From contig JAUHXC010000004.1 in assembly GCA_030427205.1 (NCBI GenBank), positions 1 through 64,000 on the forward strand: a DNA stretch of 64,000 nucleotides. The letters run 5' to 3'. This stretch comes from a bacterium. Its GTDB lineage: Bacteria > Myxococcota_A > Bradymonadia > UBA7976 > UBA1532. The position numbers and the translations under genes are program-made. Positions 45,602-54,153 of this stretch are shown one piece after another; the stretch's first letter is position 1, and the number at the start of each line of letters is the position of its first letter. Under the pieces are notes generated by a model that saw only the letters and a program-made list of their open reading frames with translations, was not told the origin of the DNA and searched no databases.

Positions 45602-46975
45602 ATGGGACACTCGGCACACTTCCTCTCACGCCTGCAGCGCCTGAAGGGCGACGCGCAGCTCGAGCTGGCGCTCGCGCTCTATCGTGAGCCCGACGCCGTA
45701 CGCCTCGCCGTGGCCGGGGCCGGCGCGGGGCCCGACTATGAGCGTATCGCCATCGCGCTGGGCGAAGGCCGCGAGCCGCCGCACGCCATCGTGACCCGCG
45801 GCGGGGCCTTCGTGACCTGCCTGGGCGCGGGCATGCGGGTGCGGCAGTCGCACGTGGTGCCGGTGGCCGAGGCCCGCCGGGCGATCGAGACGGTGGCCCG
45901 GCTCGACCGCACCCGCGACCGCCTCGAGCTGCGCGGCGGCGTCGATGGGCTGTTCGACCGCCTGCTCAAGGCCGGCCCGCGGCTGGCGCGGGAGGACTTC
46001 GAGGCGCTGTGGGCCCTGGGGCCGATCCTCGCCGACTCGATCCTCGACCTGCACCAGGCGCTGCATAAGACGCTCGCCGACATCCGCCGCGGCGTCGGCG
46101 CTCGGGACCGCCGCCGCCGCGGCCGCGCCACCGACGAGCTGATGCGCAGCTATGGACTGGGGGTCGAGGCGATGGGGCACCTGACCCTGCTGTACGGCAC
46201 GCTCGACCCCGACATGCTCACCGGGAAGCTCGGGCAGCATGGCTTCAGCATCGACCCGCTCACCGCGTCGGTCTGCGTGCTCCTGGAGGCCGGGCCGATG
46301 ATCCGCGGGGCGTGGCTGCTGGGCCACCTCGGCCCGCCGATCGAGGCCCGGCTGCGGCGGCAGTGGCGCGGGGCGGGCAGCTTCATCGAGGCGGCGCAGG
46401 CGGCCTGCGGGCTCGTCGCCATCGCGGCGCGCCACGGGCAGTACGAGAAGACCATCCGCAACGTGCTCGCCGACCGCAGCGCCCCGGTCTATCGGCGGAA
46501 GCTCGATACCAGCGCGCTCGACCTGATGATGTCGGCGGTCGACATGGCCTTCGACGAGCCCGAGGCGACCTGGACGATCCTGCGCACCATGTGGATCGAA
46601 TCCACCGAGTTCGCGCCGGGCGATCCGACGCCGACGCCGGACGAGGTCCCGATGGAGCTCGTCGGGCCGTGGATGATCGCCGACGGCGGGCCCCTGTGGC
46701 ACGAGAAGAACTTCGACCCGCTGCTGCGCCTGGGCTGGATGTCGGTGTGGGCCGCGCGCCAGGAGGCGGCCGATCTCTACCTGCCCGCCGAGGCGGCGCG
46801 CATGCTGAACATGAGCGGTGATCCCGAGCGGGCCCGGGAGAGCATCCGGCTCAACCAGGACTACTTCGGCTACAAGCGGCCGGCGCGGGCGAAGGCCAAG
46901 GTGGGGCGCAACGATCCGTGCCCCTGCGGCAGCGGGCGCAAGTACAAGCGCTGCTGCCTGCGCGGCGAGCGGTAG
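45602..46975 (+). CDS. SEC-C motif protein, otherwise hypothetical
   Basis: A 457-residue cytoplasmic protein starting at ATG 45602. The bulk is helical with no transmembrane segments (blocks such as RLAREDFEALWALGPILADS, ATDELMRSYGLGVEAMG and PIEARLRRQWRGAGSF). A beta-like segment at 55-85 reads RGGAFVTCLGAGMRV. The C-terminal 20 residues are a SEC-C motif, VGRNDPCPCGSGRKYKRCC, a small zinc-binding module with C-x-C-x8-C-C (the final pair ends the motif). It is also found at the end of SecA and on many unrelated proteins. The function of the main domain is not recognisable. The thiolase gene starts 87 bases downstream. Confidence 0.8.
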   Translation: MGHSAHFLSRLQRLKGDAQLELALALYREPDAVRLAVAGAGAGPDYERIAIALGEGREPPHAIVTRGGAFVTCLGAGMRVRQSHVVPVAEARRAIETVARLDRTRDRLELRGGVDGLFDRLLKAGPRLAREDFEALWALGPILADSILDLHQALHKTLADIRRGVGARDRRRRGRATDELMRSYGLGVEAMGHLTLLYGTLDPDMLTGKLGQHGFSIDPLTASVCVLLEAGPMIRGAWLLGHLGPPIEARLRRQWRGAGSFIEAAQAACGLVAIAARHGQYEKTIRNVLADRSAPVYRRKLDTSALDLMMSAVDMAFDEPEATWTILRTMWIESTEFAPGDPTPTPDEVPMELVGPWMIADGGPLWHEKNFDPLLRLGWMSVWAARQEAADLYLPAEAARMLNMSGDPERARESIRLNQDYFGYKRPARAKAKVGRNDPCPCGSGRKYKRCCLRGER

Positions 46976-47061
46976 CACCCCGCTCGACGGCGGCCCGCGG
47001 GGCGTGGCAATGTCCGGACGCCGATTCGACACGTCGGCCGGACGCAGCAGCGGAGGCATTC

Positions 47062-48312
47062 ATGACCGAGGTCTATGTGGTGGGCAGCGCGTCCACGGTG
47101 TTCCAGAAGTGGCCCGAGCGCGGCTTTCGCGACCTGAGCGCCGCGGTGGTCGAGGGCGCGCTGGGCGACGCCGGGCTGGCGGACGGGCAGGGCGTCGACT
47201 ACGTCGCCTTCGGCAACTGCGCGATGGGTACCTGGGGCCAGGCCAACATCCGCGGGCAGGTGGCGCTCTCGCCCTTGCAGCGGGCCGGGCGGCTGAACCC
47301 CGACGCGCCGATCGTCAACGTCGAGGGCGGCTGCGCGACGGGCTCGCTGGCGCTGCACTCGGCGGTGCAGGCGGTGCGCGCCGGCGCCGGCATGGCGCTG
47401 GCCGTGGGCGTCGAGAAGACCTGGGTGCCCGACGATCCGGCGAAGTCGTTCGCGCTGTTCGCCGGCGGCATCGACCAGCTGCACCGCGACGAGTGGCGGA
47501 CGCTGTTCGCCGAAGAGGGCGCCGATCTGGGCTGGAAGCCGCACCCGATGCGGGTGATCTTCCTGGACGTGCACGCGCTGCAGGCGCGGGATCACATGGC
47601 CCGCTTCGGCACCACCGTCGAGCAGATCGCCGCCGTCGCCGCGCGCAATCACAACCACGGCGCGCTCAACCCCAAGGCGCAGTATCGCTTCGAGCTGACG
47701 CCGGAGAAGGTGCTCGGCGACAAGCCGATCGTCTCGCCGCTGACCCGGGCGATGTGCAGCCCGCTGAGCGACGGCGCGGCGGCGGTGGTGGTCGTCGATG
47801 CCGCAGGGCTGTCCCGGCTGCCCCCAGAGGCCCGTGCGCGGGCGGTGCGTATCCGGGCCTGCACCCTGGGCGGCGGGCGCTGGCGGGGCTTGCAGGGGCC
47901 TTCGGTGGTGCAGCGCACCGCGGCGAAGGCGTATGCGGCGGCGGGGATCGACGCCGAGGACGTGCAGCTGGCCGAGGTGCACGACGCCACCGCCAGCTGC
48001 CAGATCCTGCACGCCGAGGCGCTCGGCTTCTGCGCCGAGGGCGAGGGCGGGGCCTACGCCGCCGACGATGGGATCAACGGGCGCGATGGCAGCCGGCCGA
48101 TGAACCTGTCGGGCGGCTTGATCAGCAAGGGCCACCCGCTGGCGGCGACCGGGCTGGGGCTGGTGGACGAGGTGGTGGCGCAGCTGCGCGGCGAGGCCGG
48201 TGATCGGCAGGCGCAGAAGCCGCCGACGCTGGGGCTGGCCCAGAACGCCGGCGGGCTGGTCTCGTTCGACGAGGCGCTGTGCGGGGTGACGCTGCTCGAG
48301 CGGGCGGGCTGA
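47062..48312 (+). CDS. Thiolase-family protein (SCP-x/acetyl-CoA acetyltransferase-like)
   Basis: A 416-residue enzyme; ATG 47062 follows CGGAGG by five bases. The acyl-accepting Cys lies in NVEGGCATGSLAL (about 90). The second half has EVHDATASCQILHAEALG and GGLISKGHPLAATGLG, carrying the conserved His of the thiolase site. The absence of the final CxG motif (LAQNAGG appears instead) and the HDATAS element place it among the SCP-x/lipid-transfer type thiolases rather than degradative FadA. It would catalyse or mimic acyl-CoA condensation or cleavage, perhaps in lipid or polyketide-like metabolism. No partner DUF35 gene is adjacent. It is convergent with the large lipoprotein gene. Confidence 0.85.
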   Translation: MTEVYVVGSASTVFQKWPERGFRDLSAAVVEGALGDAGLADGQGVDYVAFGNCAMGTWGQANIRGQVALSPLQRAGRLNPDAPIVNVEGGCATGSLALHSAVQAVRAGAGMALAVGVEKTWVPDDPAKSFALFAGGIDQLHRDEWRTLFAEEGADLGWKPHPMRVIFLDVHALQARDHMARFGTTVEQIAAVAARNHNHGALNPKAQYRFELTPEKVLGDKPIVSPLTRAMCSPLSDGAAAVVVVDAAGLSRLPPEARARAVRIRACTLGGGRWRGLQGPSVVQRTAAKAYAAAGIDAEDVQLAEVHDATASCQILHAEALGFCAEGEGGAYAADDGINGRDGSRPMNLSGGLISKGHPLAATGLGLVDEVVAQLRGEAGDRQAQKPPTLGLAQNAGGLVSFDEALCGVTLLERAG

Positions 48313-48330
48313 GCCGCCCGCGCGGCGGCT
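48312..48330. terminator. Hairpin shared by convergent genes
   Basis: AGCCGCC, loop CGCGC, GGCGGCT overlaps the end of the thiolase gene and the stop of the reverse-strand lipoprotein gene. Its symmetry lets it act in both directions. Confidence 0.45.
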
Positions 48331-51300
48331 ACTCTTCGGGGGCGGGCTCTTCGGCGCCTTCTTCTTCCACCGTCAGCTCGAAGTTGCCGAAGCGCGGCGC
48401 CTCGGCCCCGCCGCCGCCGGCCTGGATCTCCAGGTCGCCGACGAGCGCCTGGGCCACCGGCGCCGGGTTGGGGTGCGCCGCGTACGACAGCGCGACGTAC
48501 CACGTGGCGGGCAGGGTGATGTTCTGCACCGTGGTGGTCGGGTTGTCGCCCTGGATGGCGTAGTTCACCGCGCCGAGCTGCTCGGGGTCGGAGGGCACGA
48601 ACATGTGCACCACCGGCGGGTCGCTGGGGCGGTTGTCGGTGGTGTAGAGGTAGGTGATCTGGCGCCCGGCGAACTCGACGGTCGGCTGCTGCGAGATGGT
48701 GCTGCCGTCGCTGCCCAGGTTGCCCCGGATGCTGAAGCTGACCGGGGTCTCGTCGTTCTCGATCGCCGGGGCGTACCGCAGGCGCCAGACGTTGTCGACC
48801 AGCTCGCTGGTCACCTCGATGCCCATGCCGCCGATGTTGATGTTGCGCACCCCGAGGCTGACGTCGATCTGCTGCTGGGCCCCGCCCGCGGTGATGGTGG
48901 TGATGCCGTAGCCGTCGAACGCGTCGTTGCCGCCGTCGCTCCAGCTGTTGGCGTTGATGTCGTTGCGGGCCACGAAGTTGCGCGGGTCGGCGGGCATGCC
49001 GATCGCCCCGCCGTCGCTCACCCAGCGCTCGGGGCCGCCGCCGTCGATGGTGATGTAGTACTCGCCCGGCTCGGCGTCGCGCAGCAGCACCGTCGGGTCG
49101 GGCCGCTGGAAGTCGCCGGCGCAGGCCACCGCCGCCCGCGGCTCTTCGCAGTCGCGGCTGACGCTGAGCACAACCGGGTAGTCGGTGCCCGGGTTGTCGG
49201 CGCTGATGCGCAGGTCGGCGGGGCTCTCGAGCACGTAGCGGAAGACCTGGTCCGGCGCCTCGCGCCCGCCGCAGCGGCCACGGTAGTTGTCCGGGTCGGC
49301 CTCGGCGGTCGCGCCGATCATGGCCTCGCCGGGCACGATGTCGAGCACCTCGACGTCGTCGCGGCAGGTCTGCGCCTCGGGGCTGTCGCCGCGGGCCTGG
49401 CAGCCGAAGTCGTCGGGCCAGTCGATGAGGCCGTCGCCGTCGTCGTCGATGCCGTTGGCGCACTGCGGCGGCTCGCCCGGGTCGAGCTCGTCGTCGTCGT
49501 CGCGGTTGCTGCAGCCGGGGTCGAGCGCGTCGATGAAGCCGTCGCCGTCGTCGTCGATGCTGTTCTCGCAGCGGCTCGGCGGGTCGAACGGGTCGACCTC
49601 GCTGCCGTCGCCGCGGAAGCGGCACCCGCGGTCGTCGGGCCAGTCGATGACGCCGTCGCCGTCGTCGTCGATCTCGTTGGCGCAGGCCGGCGCGAAGGCG
49701 GTGTTGGTCTCGTCGTCTTCACCGGCCGACTGGCAGCCCTGGTCGAAGGGGAAGTCGACGACGCCGTCGCCGTCGTCATCCATGCCGTTGCTGCAGGCGT
49801 AGGGCACCTCGGGGTCTTCTTCGGTGACGTGGCCCGCCGCGAGGCAGCCGGGGTCGAACGGGAAGTCGGTCAGCCCGTCGCGGTCGTCGTCGATGTCGTT
49901 GGCGCACGGCGGCGGCTCGCGGTCGTCGGCCTCGGAGAGGTCGCCGGGGGCCGCGCAGCCGGGGTCGTTGGGGTAGTCGGTCACCCCGTCTTCGTCGTCG
50001 TCGATGCGGTTGGTGCACTGCGGCGCGCGGCGGTCGCCCTGCTCGCGGTCGTCGCCGCGGGCGGCGCAGCCGGGGTCGCGGGGGAAGTCCACCAGGCCGT
50101 CTTCGTCGTCGTCGAGGCCGTTGTCGCACTCGGGCGGCACGTCGAGGTCGGCCTCGTCGTCGTCGCCCTTGCCGAAGCAGCCCGGGTCGAACGGATAGTC
50201 GATGAGGCCGTCGTCGTCGTTGTCGACCCGGTCGAAGCAGCCGGGCAGCGCGTCGAGCGGTGGGTCGCGCTCGTCTTCGTCCTCGGGGCCGCTGCAGCCG
50301 ACGTCGTCGGCGTCGATGAAGCCGTCCTCGTCGTTGTCGACCGCGTCGCTGCAGCCCGGGGGCAGGCGCTCGGCGCTCACCGCGAGCTTGAACGGCCCGC
50401 CGAGCCCGAACTGGGTGTCGACGAAGATGTAATAGGTGCCCGGCCCCGCGCGCTCGAGCTCGACGGTGCCCCGCGGCTGCAGCTCGTCCTCGCCGTCGAC
50501 GCCGCAGCCGAGCTCGGTGCCGCCGTTGGTGCACTGCTGACGCACGTACAGCGAGGTGCGGGCGACGGTCTCGGGGAAGTCGACGGTGAAGGTCAGCGCC
50601 GCGTTGATGCTGTTCTCGTAGACGAAGATCTTCTCCGGCCCGTCGCTGGCGCAGCTGCCGCGGAACTCGCTGGCGCCATTGCTGGTATCGCCCAGCACGA
50701 AGTCGGCGCCGAGCGGGTAGTTGTCGATGCGCAGCCCCTGACCGCACACGTCGACCTCGTCGTCGTCCGACGCCGCCTGGCAGCCGAAGTCGAGCGGGAA
50801 GTCGACCTGACCGTCGCCGTCGTTGTCCCGGTCGTCGAAGCAGGCCGGCGGCTCGTCGGGGTCGGTCTCGTCGCGGTCGGCGGGCACCGCGCAGCCGGGA
50901 TCCATCGGGTAGTCGGCCAGCCCGTCCTCGTCGTCGTCCTCGCCGTTGAGGCACTCGGCGAGCGGCACCTCTTCGACGATCAGCGCGAACTCGCCGCCGC
51001 GGCCGGTCGCGCCGTCGAGGAAGATGTAGTACTCGCCGGGCACCGGATCGGGCACCAGCACCTGATTGGCGGCGACGCCGTCGTCCAGCTCTTCGCGGGC
51101 GCAGGCGATCTCCGAGTTGGTATCGAGGCAGCCGCGGCGCACGTAGAGCGTGCTCTCGAGCTGGTTCTCGGGCAGGTCGGTGCGGATGAGCAGCGCCTCG
51201 ACCGGCCGCTCGACCCGGTGCACGAAGACGACCTCGGGCGCGCCGCGGCCGCCGCACGAGCCCTCCGATTCGAAGGCGCCGCCGCGGGAGTCGCCGCGGA

Positions 51301-52348
51301 TGAGCCGCCCGGGGCGCACCTCGACCGCCTCGTAGGTCCGCCCGCAGGCGCCGCCCTCCGACGCGTCGGCCGCGCTCTCGCAGCCGCGGTCGTCGGGGTA
51401 GTCGGCGGTGCCGTCGCCGTCGTTGTCGACCCCGTCGCTGCACGCCGGCGTCACCACCGGATCGGTCTCGTCGCGGTCGCCCACGCCCTGGCAGCCCGGG
51501 TCGCGGGGGTAGTCGGCCCAGCCGTCGCCGTCGTCGTCGGCGCCGTTGCCGCAGGCGGGCGGCACCGCCGGGTCGGCCTCGTCCTCGTCGCCGGCCGCCG
51601 AGCAGCCCGGATCGAGCGGGAAGTCGACGATGCCGTCGGCGTCGTCGTCCGCGCCGTTCTTGCAGGCCGGCGGCGGCGCGTCGGGCGGCAGGGCCTCGCG
51701 CGGGTCGGCCACGCTCGAGCAGCCCGAGTCGGCCAGGTCGACGTCGCCGTCGTTGTCGTCGTCGATGCCGTTGCTGCACTGCGGCCGGTTGTCGCGCTCG
51801 TCGACCTCGTCGTCGTCGAACGCCGACCCGCAGCCGGGATCGGCCGGGAAGTCGATGAAGCCGTCGTCGTCGTCGTCGATGCCGTTGGCGCACTGCGCGA
51901 GCGGCGGCTCGTCGCTCTCGTCGTCGTCGCGGGCGTTGGCGCAGCCGCGGTCTTCGAGGTCGATGGCGCCGTCTTCGTCGTCGTCCTCGCCGTTGCTGCA
52001 CTGCGTCGGCGGGTCGTCGCTCTCGTCGTCGTCTTCGGCGGAGTCGCAGCCGCGGTCGTCGAGGTCGACCCGGCCGTCGCCGTCGTCGTCCCGGCCGTTG
52101 CCGCAGGCCAGCGCCGGCTCACCGCTCTCGTCGTCGTCGACGGCGGAGTCGCAGCCGCGATCGTCGAGGTCGACGAGCCCGTCGCCGTCGTTGTCCCGGC
52201 CATCGGCGCAGGCGGCGGCCACCTCGCCGTCGACCACCCGCATGTCGGGGTCGTCGTCGTCGTCGCCGTCCTGTTGTACACACCCGGCCGGCAGGCCCAG
52301 CAGGGCCGCCGTCATCGCCAGGATCAACCACTGGCGCAGAGTCGTCAT
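48329..52348 (-). CDS. Giant lipoprotein with 19 DxDxDG repeats and three PPC-like domains
   Basis: A 1339-residue lipoprotein. ATG 52348 follows GGGGAGG; the lipobox is LGLPAGCVQQ. The body is built of ~31-residue repeats of the form C-x-N/D-G-x-D-D-D-x-D-G, then DFP-x-DPGC and D-D-E-x-D. Each has a DxDxDG calcium-binding-type loop and two cysteines. I count 19, in blocks of 8, 2 and 9. After each block comes a ~110-residue beta domain resembling the bacterial pre-peptidase C-terminal (PPC) fold (PGEYYIFLDGATG, PGTYYIFVDTQFG, PGEYYITIDGGGP). A final ~200-residue C-terminal region ends in FELTVEEEGAEE. It is probably a long, calcium-stiffened stalk on the outer surface. The DNA repeats are diverged, so the array is old. 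Confidence 0.88.
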   Translation of the reverse strand: MTTLRQWLILAMTAALLGLPAGCVQQDGDDDDDPDMRVVDGEVAAACADGRDNDGDGLVDLDDRGCDSAVDDDESGEPALACGNGRDDDGDGRVDLDDRGCDSAEDDDESDDPPTQCSNGEDDDEDGAIDLEDRGCANARDDDESDEPPLAQCANGIDDDDDGFIDFPADPGCGSAFDDDEVDERDNRPQCSNGIDDDNDGDVDLADSGCSSVADPREALPPDAPPPACKNGADDDADGIVDFPLDPGCSAAGDEDEADPAVPPACGNGADDDGDGWADYPRDPGCQGVGDRDETDPVVTPACSDGVDNDGDGTADYPDDRGCESAADASEGGACGRTYEAVEVRPGRLIRGDSRGGAFESEGSCGGRGAPEVVFVHRVERPVEALLIRTDLPENQLESTLYVRRGCLDTNSEIACAREELDDGVAANQVLVPDPVPGEYYIFLDGATGRGGEFALIVEEVPLAECLNGEDDDEDGLADYPMDPGCAVPADRDETDPDEPPACFDDRDNDGDGQVDFPLDFGCQAASDDDEVDVCGQGLRIDNYPLGADFVLGDTSNGASEFRGSCASDGPEKIFVYENSINAALTFTVDFPETVARTSLYVRQQCTNGGTELGCGVDGEDELQPRGTVELERAGPGTYYIFVDTQFGLGGPFKLAVSAERLPPGCSDAVDNDEDGFIDADDVGCSGPEDEDERDPPLDALPGCFDRVDNDDDGLIDYPFDPGCFGKGDDDEADLDVPPECDNGLDDDEDGLVDFPRDPGCAARGDDREQGDRRAPQCTNRIDDDEDGVTDYPNDPGCAAPGDLSEADDREPPPCANDIDDDRDGLTDFPFDPGCLAAGHVTEEDPEVPYACSNGMDDDGDGVVDFPFDQGCQSAGEDDETNTAFAPACANEIDDDGDGVIDWPDDRGCRFRGDGSEVDPFDPPSRCENSIDDDGDGFIDALDPGCSNRDDDDELDPGEPPQCANGIDDDGDGLIDWPDDFGCQARGDSPEAQTCRDDVEVLDIVPGEAMIGATAEADPDNYRGRCGGREAPDQVFRYVLESPADLRISADNPGTDYPVVLSVSRDCEEPRAAVACAGDFQRPDPTVLLRDAEPGEYYITIDGGGPERWVSDGGAIGMPADPRNFVARNDINANSWSDGGNDAFDGYGITTITAGGAQQQIDVSLGVRNINIGGMGIEVTSELVDNVWRLRYAPAIENDETPVSFSIRGNLGSDGSTISQQPTVEFAGRQITYLYTTDNRPSDPPVVHMFVPSDPEQLGAVNYAIQGDNPTTTVQNITLPATWYVALSYAAHPNPAPVAQALVGDLEIQAGGGGAEAPRFGNFELTVEEEGAEEPAPEE

Positions 52349-52557
52349 CGAGCCATCCTCCCCGGAGCATCGGTGCGCGGATGATACGGGCGGGGCTCGA
52401 AACGCTGCAAGGCTGCCCGGGTGGTGCAAGGGGTGGATCTGCCCGTTTGTCGACCCGGCCTGTACCGCTGTCGGGCGACCGGTGGTCTTCGCCCTTTTCG
52501 TCGGCGGCGCAGCGCGCGCACGATACGCTGGCCGAAGCCTGCCCCGATGGAGCGCCC

Positions 52558-53388
52558 ATGGTCGACCTCGACGCCCTGCTCGCCCGACCGGCCCACCATA
52601 CGCTGCGCTACGCGGCGCCCGGCGCCCGGCTGCATCACCGCCGCGCGGGCTGGGTGGCCGTCGAGGAGCCGGAGAACCCCGCCTCGGGCTTCGGTCACCG
52701 GTTGATCCTGCCCCGCTCGCCGTTCGTCGAGGGTGTCGCGCCGTGGATGACGCGCTGGCGGGCCGAGCCCCGGGCCGGGCAGCCGCAGCGGGCCTATTTT
52801 GTCTGGGATTGCAACACCCGCGACGTCGAGGCCGAGGCGCGGGCGGCGCAGACCGCGCACATGCTGTACGTGCTCGCCGCCCGCTGCATCGCGGCCGATC
52901 CGCGAGCCACGGGCACCGCGCCGCCGGCGGGGCCGCCCGATCTGGTCTGTCGGCCGCTGGTCGGCGACGCGGATTGGGCGGCGGCGATCGCGCTCGGCGG
53001 GCGGGCGTTCTTCCCCGGCGACGTCGGCGGGCACGCGTTTCACCGCTGGGCCAGCACCAGCCGCCGGGCGCGCATCGAGGCTGGGCAGGGGGTCGAGTGG
53101 GGCGCCTTCGTCGGCGGCCGCCTCGTCGGGCGCCTGGGGCTGATGTACGACCCCGAAGACGCCGGCGCGGCGCGGTTTCAGGACGTCTGCGCCCACCCCG
53201 ACTTCGCCGGGCGCAAGGTGGTCAGCAACCTGCTCGCCACGGCGCTGGCGGCCTTCTTCGTCGACGGCGGGTGCGAGGCGTGGATCCTGGCCGACGTCGA
53301 CAGCCGGCCCGACCGGATCTACGCCGCGCTCGGCTTCGCGCAGAAGAGCTGGTTCTACGAGCTGGGCGTGCTCGCCGAGTCGGGCTGA
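52558..53388 (+). CDS. GNAT family N-acetyltransferase
   Basis: A 276-residue cytoplasmic protein starting at ATG 52558; upstream in-frame starts exist but extend into the promoter region of the giant lipoprotein. The N-terminal ~125 residues are a poorly defined domain (GFGHRLILPRSPF, RAYFVWDCNTRDVEAEA). Residues about 135-270 are a GNAT fold: LVCRPLVGDADWAAAIAL, WGAFVGGRLVGRLGLMYD, FQDVCAHPDFAGRKVVSNLL (the acetyl-CoA loop, degenerate compared with Q/RxxGxG/A) and YAALGFAQKSWFYEL. The substrate is unknown. It is convergent with the NUDIX gene and divergent from the giant lipoprotein gene. Confidence 0.78.
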   Translation: MVDLDALLARPAHHTLRYAAPGARLHHRRAGWVAVEEPENPASGFGHRLILPRSPFVEGVAPWMTRWRAEPRAGQPQRAYFVWDCNTRDVEAEARAAQTAHMLYVLAARCIAADPRATGTAPPAGPPDLVCRPLVGDADWAAAIALGGRAFFPGDVGGHAFHRWASTSRRARIEAGQGVEWGAFVGGRLVGRLGLMYDPEDAGAARFQDVCAHPDFAGRKVVSNLLATALAAFFVDGGCEAWILADVDSRPDRIYAALGFAQKSWFYELGVLAESG

Positions 53389-53404
53389 GCGGCGTCGGGG
53401 CCGA

Positions 53405-54037
53405 TCAGCGCAGCCAGTCGGGGCGCAGCCCGTCGCGCCGGCGGAAACGGGAGGGGCCGACCCGCTCGACCGCCTCGCGCCGCCGCAGCCACGCCTTGAA
53501 GGCCGTCGGGTTGATCGACTCTTCGCGGATCTGGGCGTAGAGGTGGCGCGCCTGTCGGGTGCGGAAGGTCGCGGGCAGCAGCCGCATCGGCTCGGTGCCC
53601 AGGTCGGACAGCTCGCGCAGGCGGCGGCGGGCGGCGGCGATGACCGCGCCGTGGTCGAAGGCGAGCGGCGGCAGGTCGGTCAGCCGGTGCCAGTCGAGGC
53701 TGCGGGCGTCGTCGCCGGCGGTTGCGCGCACATCGGGCGGGGCCAGACCGAGCCAGGCGCTGGAGACCACCCAGCCCCGCGGGTCGCGGCCGGGATCACC
53801 GAAGACGCCGATCTCGTAGAGCGGCACCGCGCCGACCCCCGTCTCTTCGAGCAGCTCGCGCAGCGCGCCGGTCCGCGGGTTCTCGCCGCCGTCCACGAAG
53901 CCGCCGGGCAGGGCATGCTGGCCGGCGAACGGGTCGCGATCGCGGCGGATGAGCAGCACTTCGAGGCGGGCGTTGTGCCAGCGCAGGAGCACCACGTCGG
54001 TGGTCAGCGCCGGCCGGGGATAGTCATAGCTGGGCAT
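53405..54037 (-). CDS. NUDIX hydrolase with C-terminal winged-helix domain
   Basis: A 210-residue protein. Residues about 46-68 are a complete Nudix box, G-x5-E-x7-REL-x-EE-x-GV (GFVDGGENPRTGALRELLEE then TGV), so metal-dependent pyrophosphohydrolysis is expected. The typical substrate would be ADP-ribose or a related NDP. The region from about 140 to the end (TFRTRQARHLYAQIREESIN, FKAWLRRREAVERVG) matches the winged-helix domain of NrtR-type proteins, which repress NAD genes and respond to ADP-ribose. An intact catalytic box with this domain leaves both an enzyme and a regulator possible; no NAD biosynthesis gene is adjacent. Promoter: TTTGCC-N17-TAGTTT (reverse strand, 54072 to 54044), six bases before the ATG, with no Shine-Dalgarno. 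Confidence 0.85.
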   Translation of the reverse strand: MPSYDYPRPALTTDVVLLRWHNARLEVLLIRRDRDPFAGQHALPGGFVDGGENPRTGALRELLEETGVGAVPLYEIGVFGDPGRDPRGWVVSSAWLGLAPPDVRATAGDDARSLDWHRLTDLPPLAFDHGAVIAAARRRLRELSDLGTEPMRLLPATFRTRQARHLYAQIREESINPTAFKAWLRRREAVERVGPSRFRRRDGLRPDWLR

Positions 54038-54043
54038 GGGCGC

Positions 54044-54072
54044 AAACTACACCGCCCGGCGCGGCGGGCAAA
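54044..54072 (-). promoter_or_regulatory. Putative leaderless promoter of the NUDIX gene
   Basis: On the reverse strand TTTGCC (54072-54067), 17 bases, TAGTTT (54049-54044), then six bases to the ATG at 54037. No ribosome-binding site is present. Confidence 0.4.
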
Positions 54073-54153
54073 GCCCGAGCGCGGGCGGTGGCCTCGAAGG
54101 CCCGGCTCGGGCACCATCGGGCCATGGCGCATACGCGGCGACCGCGGGATGGC

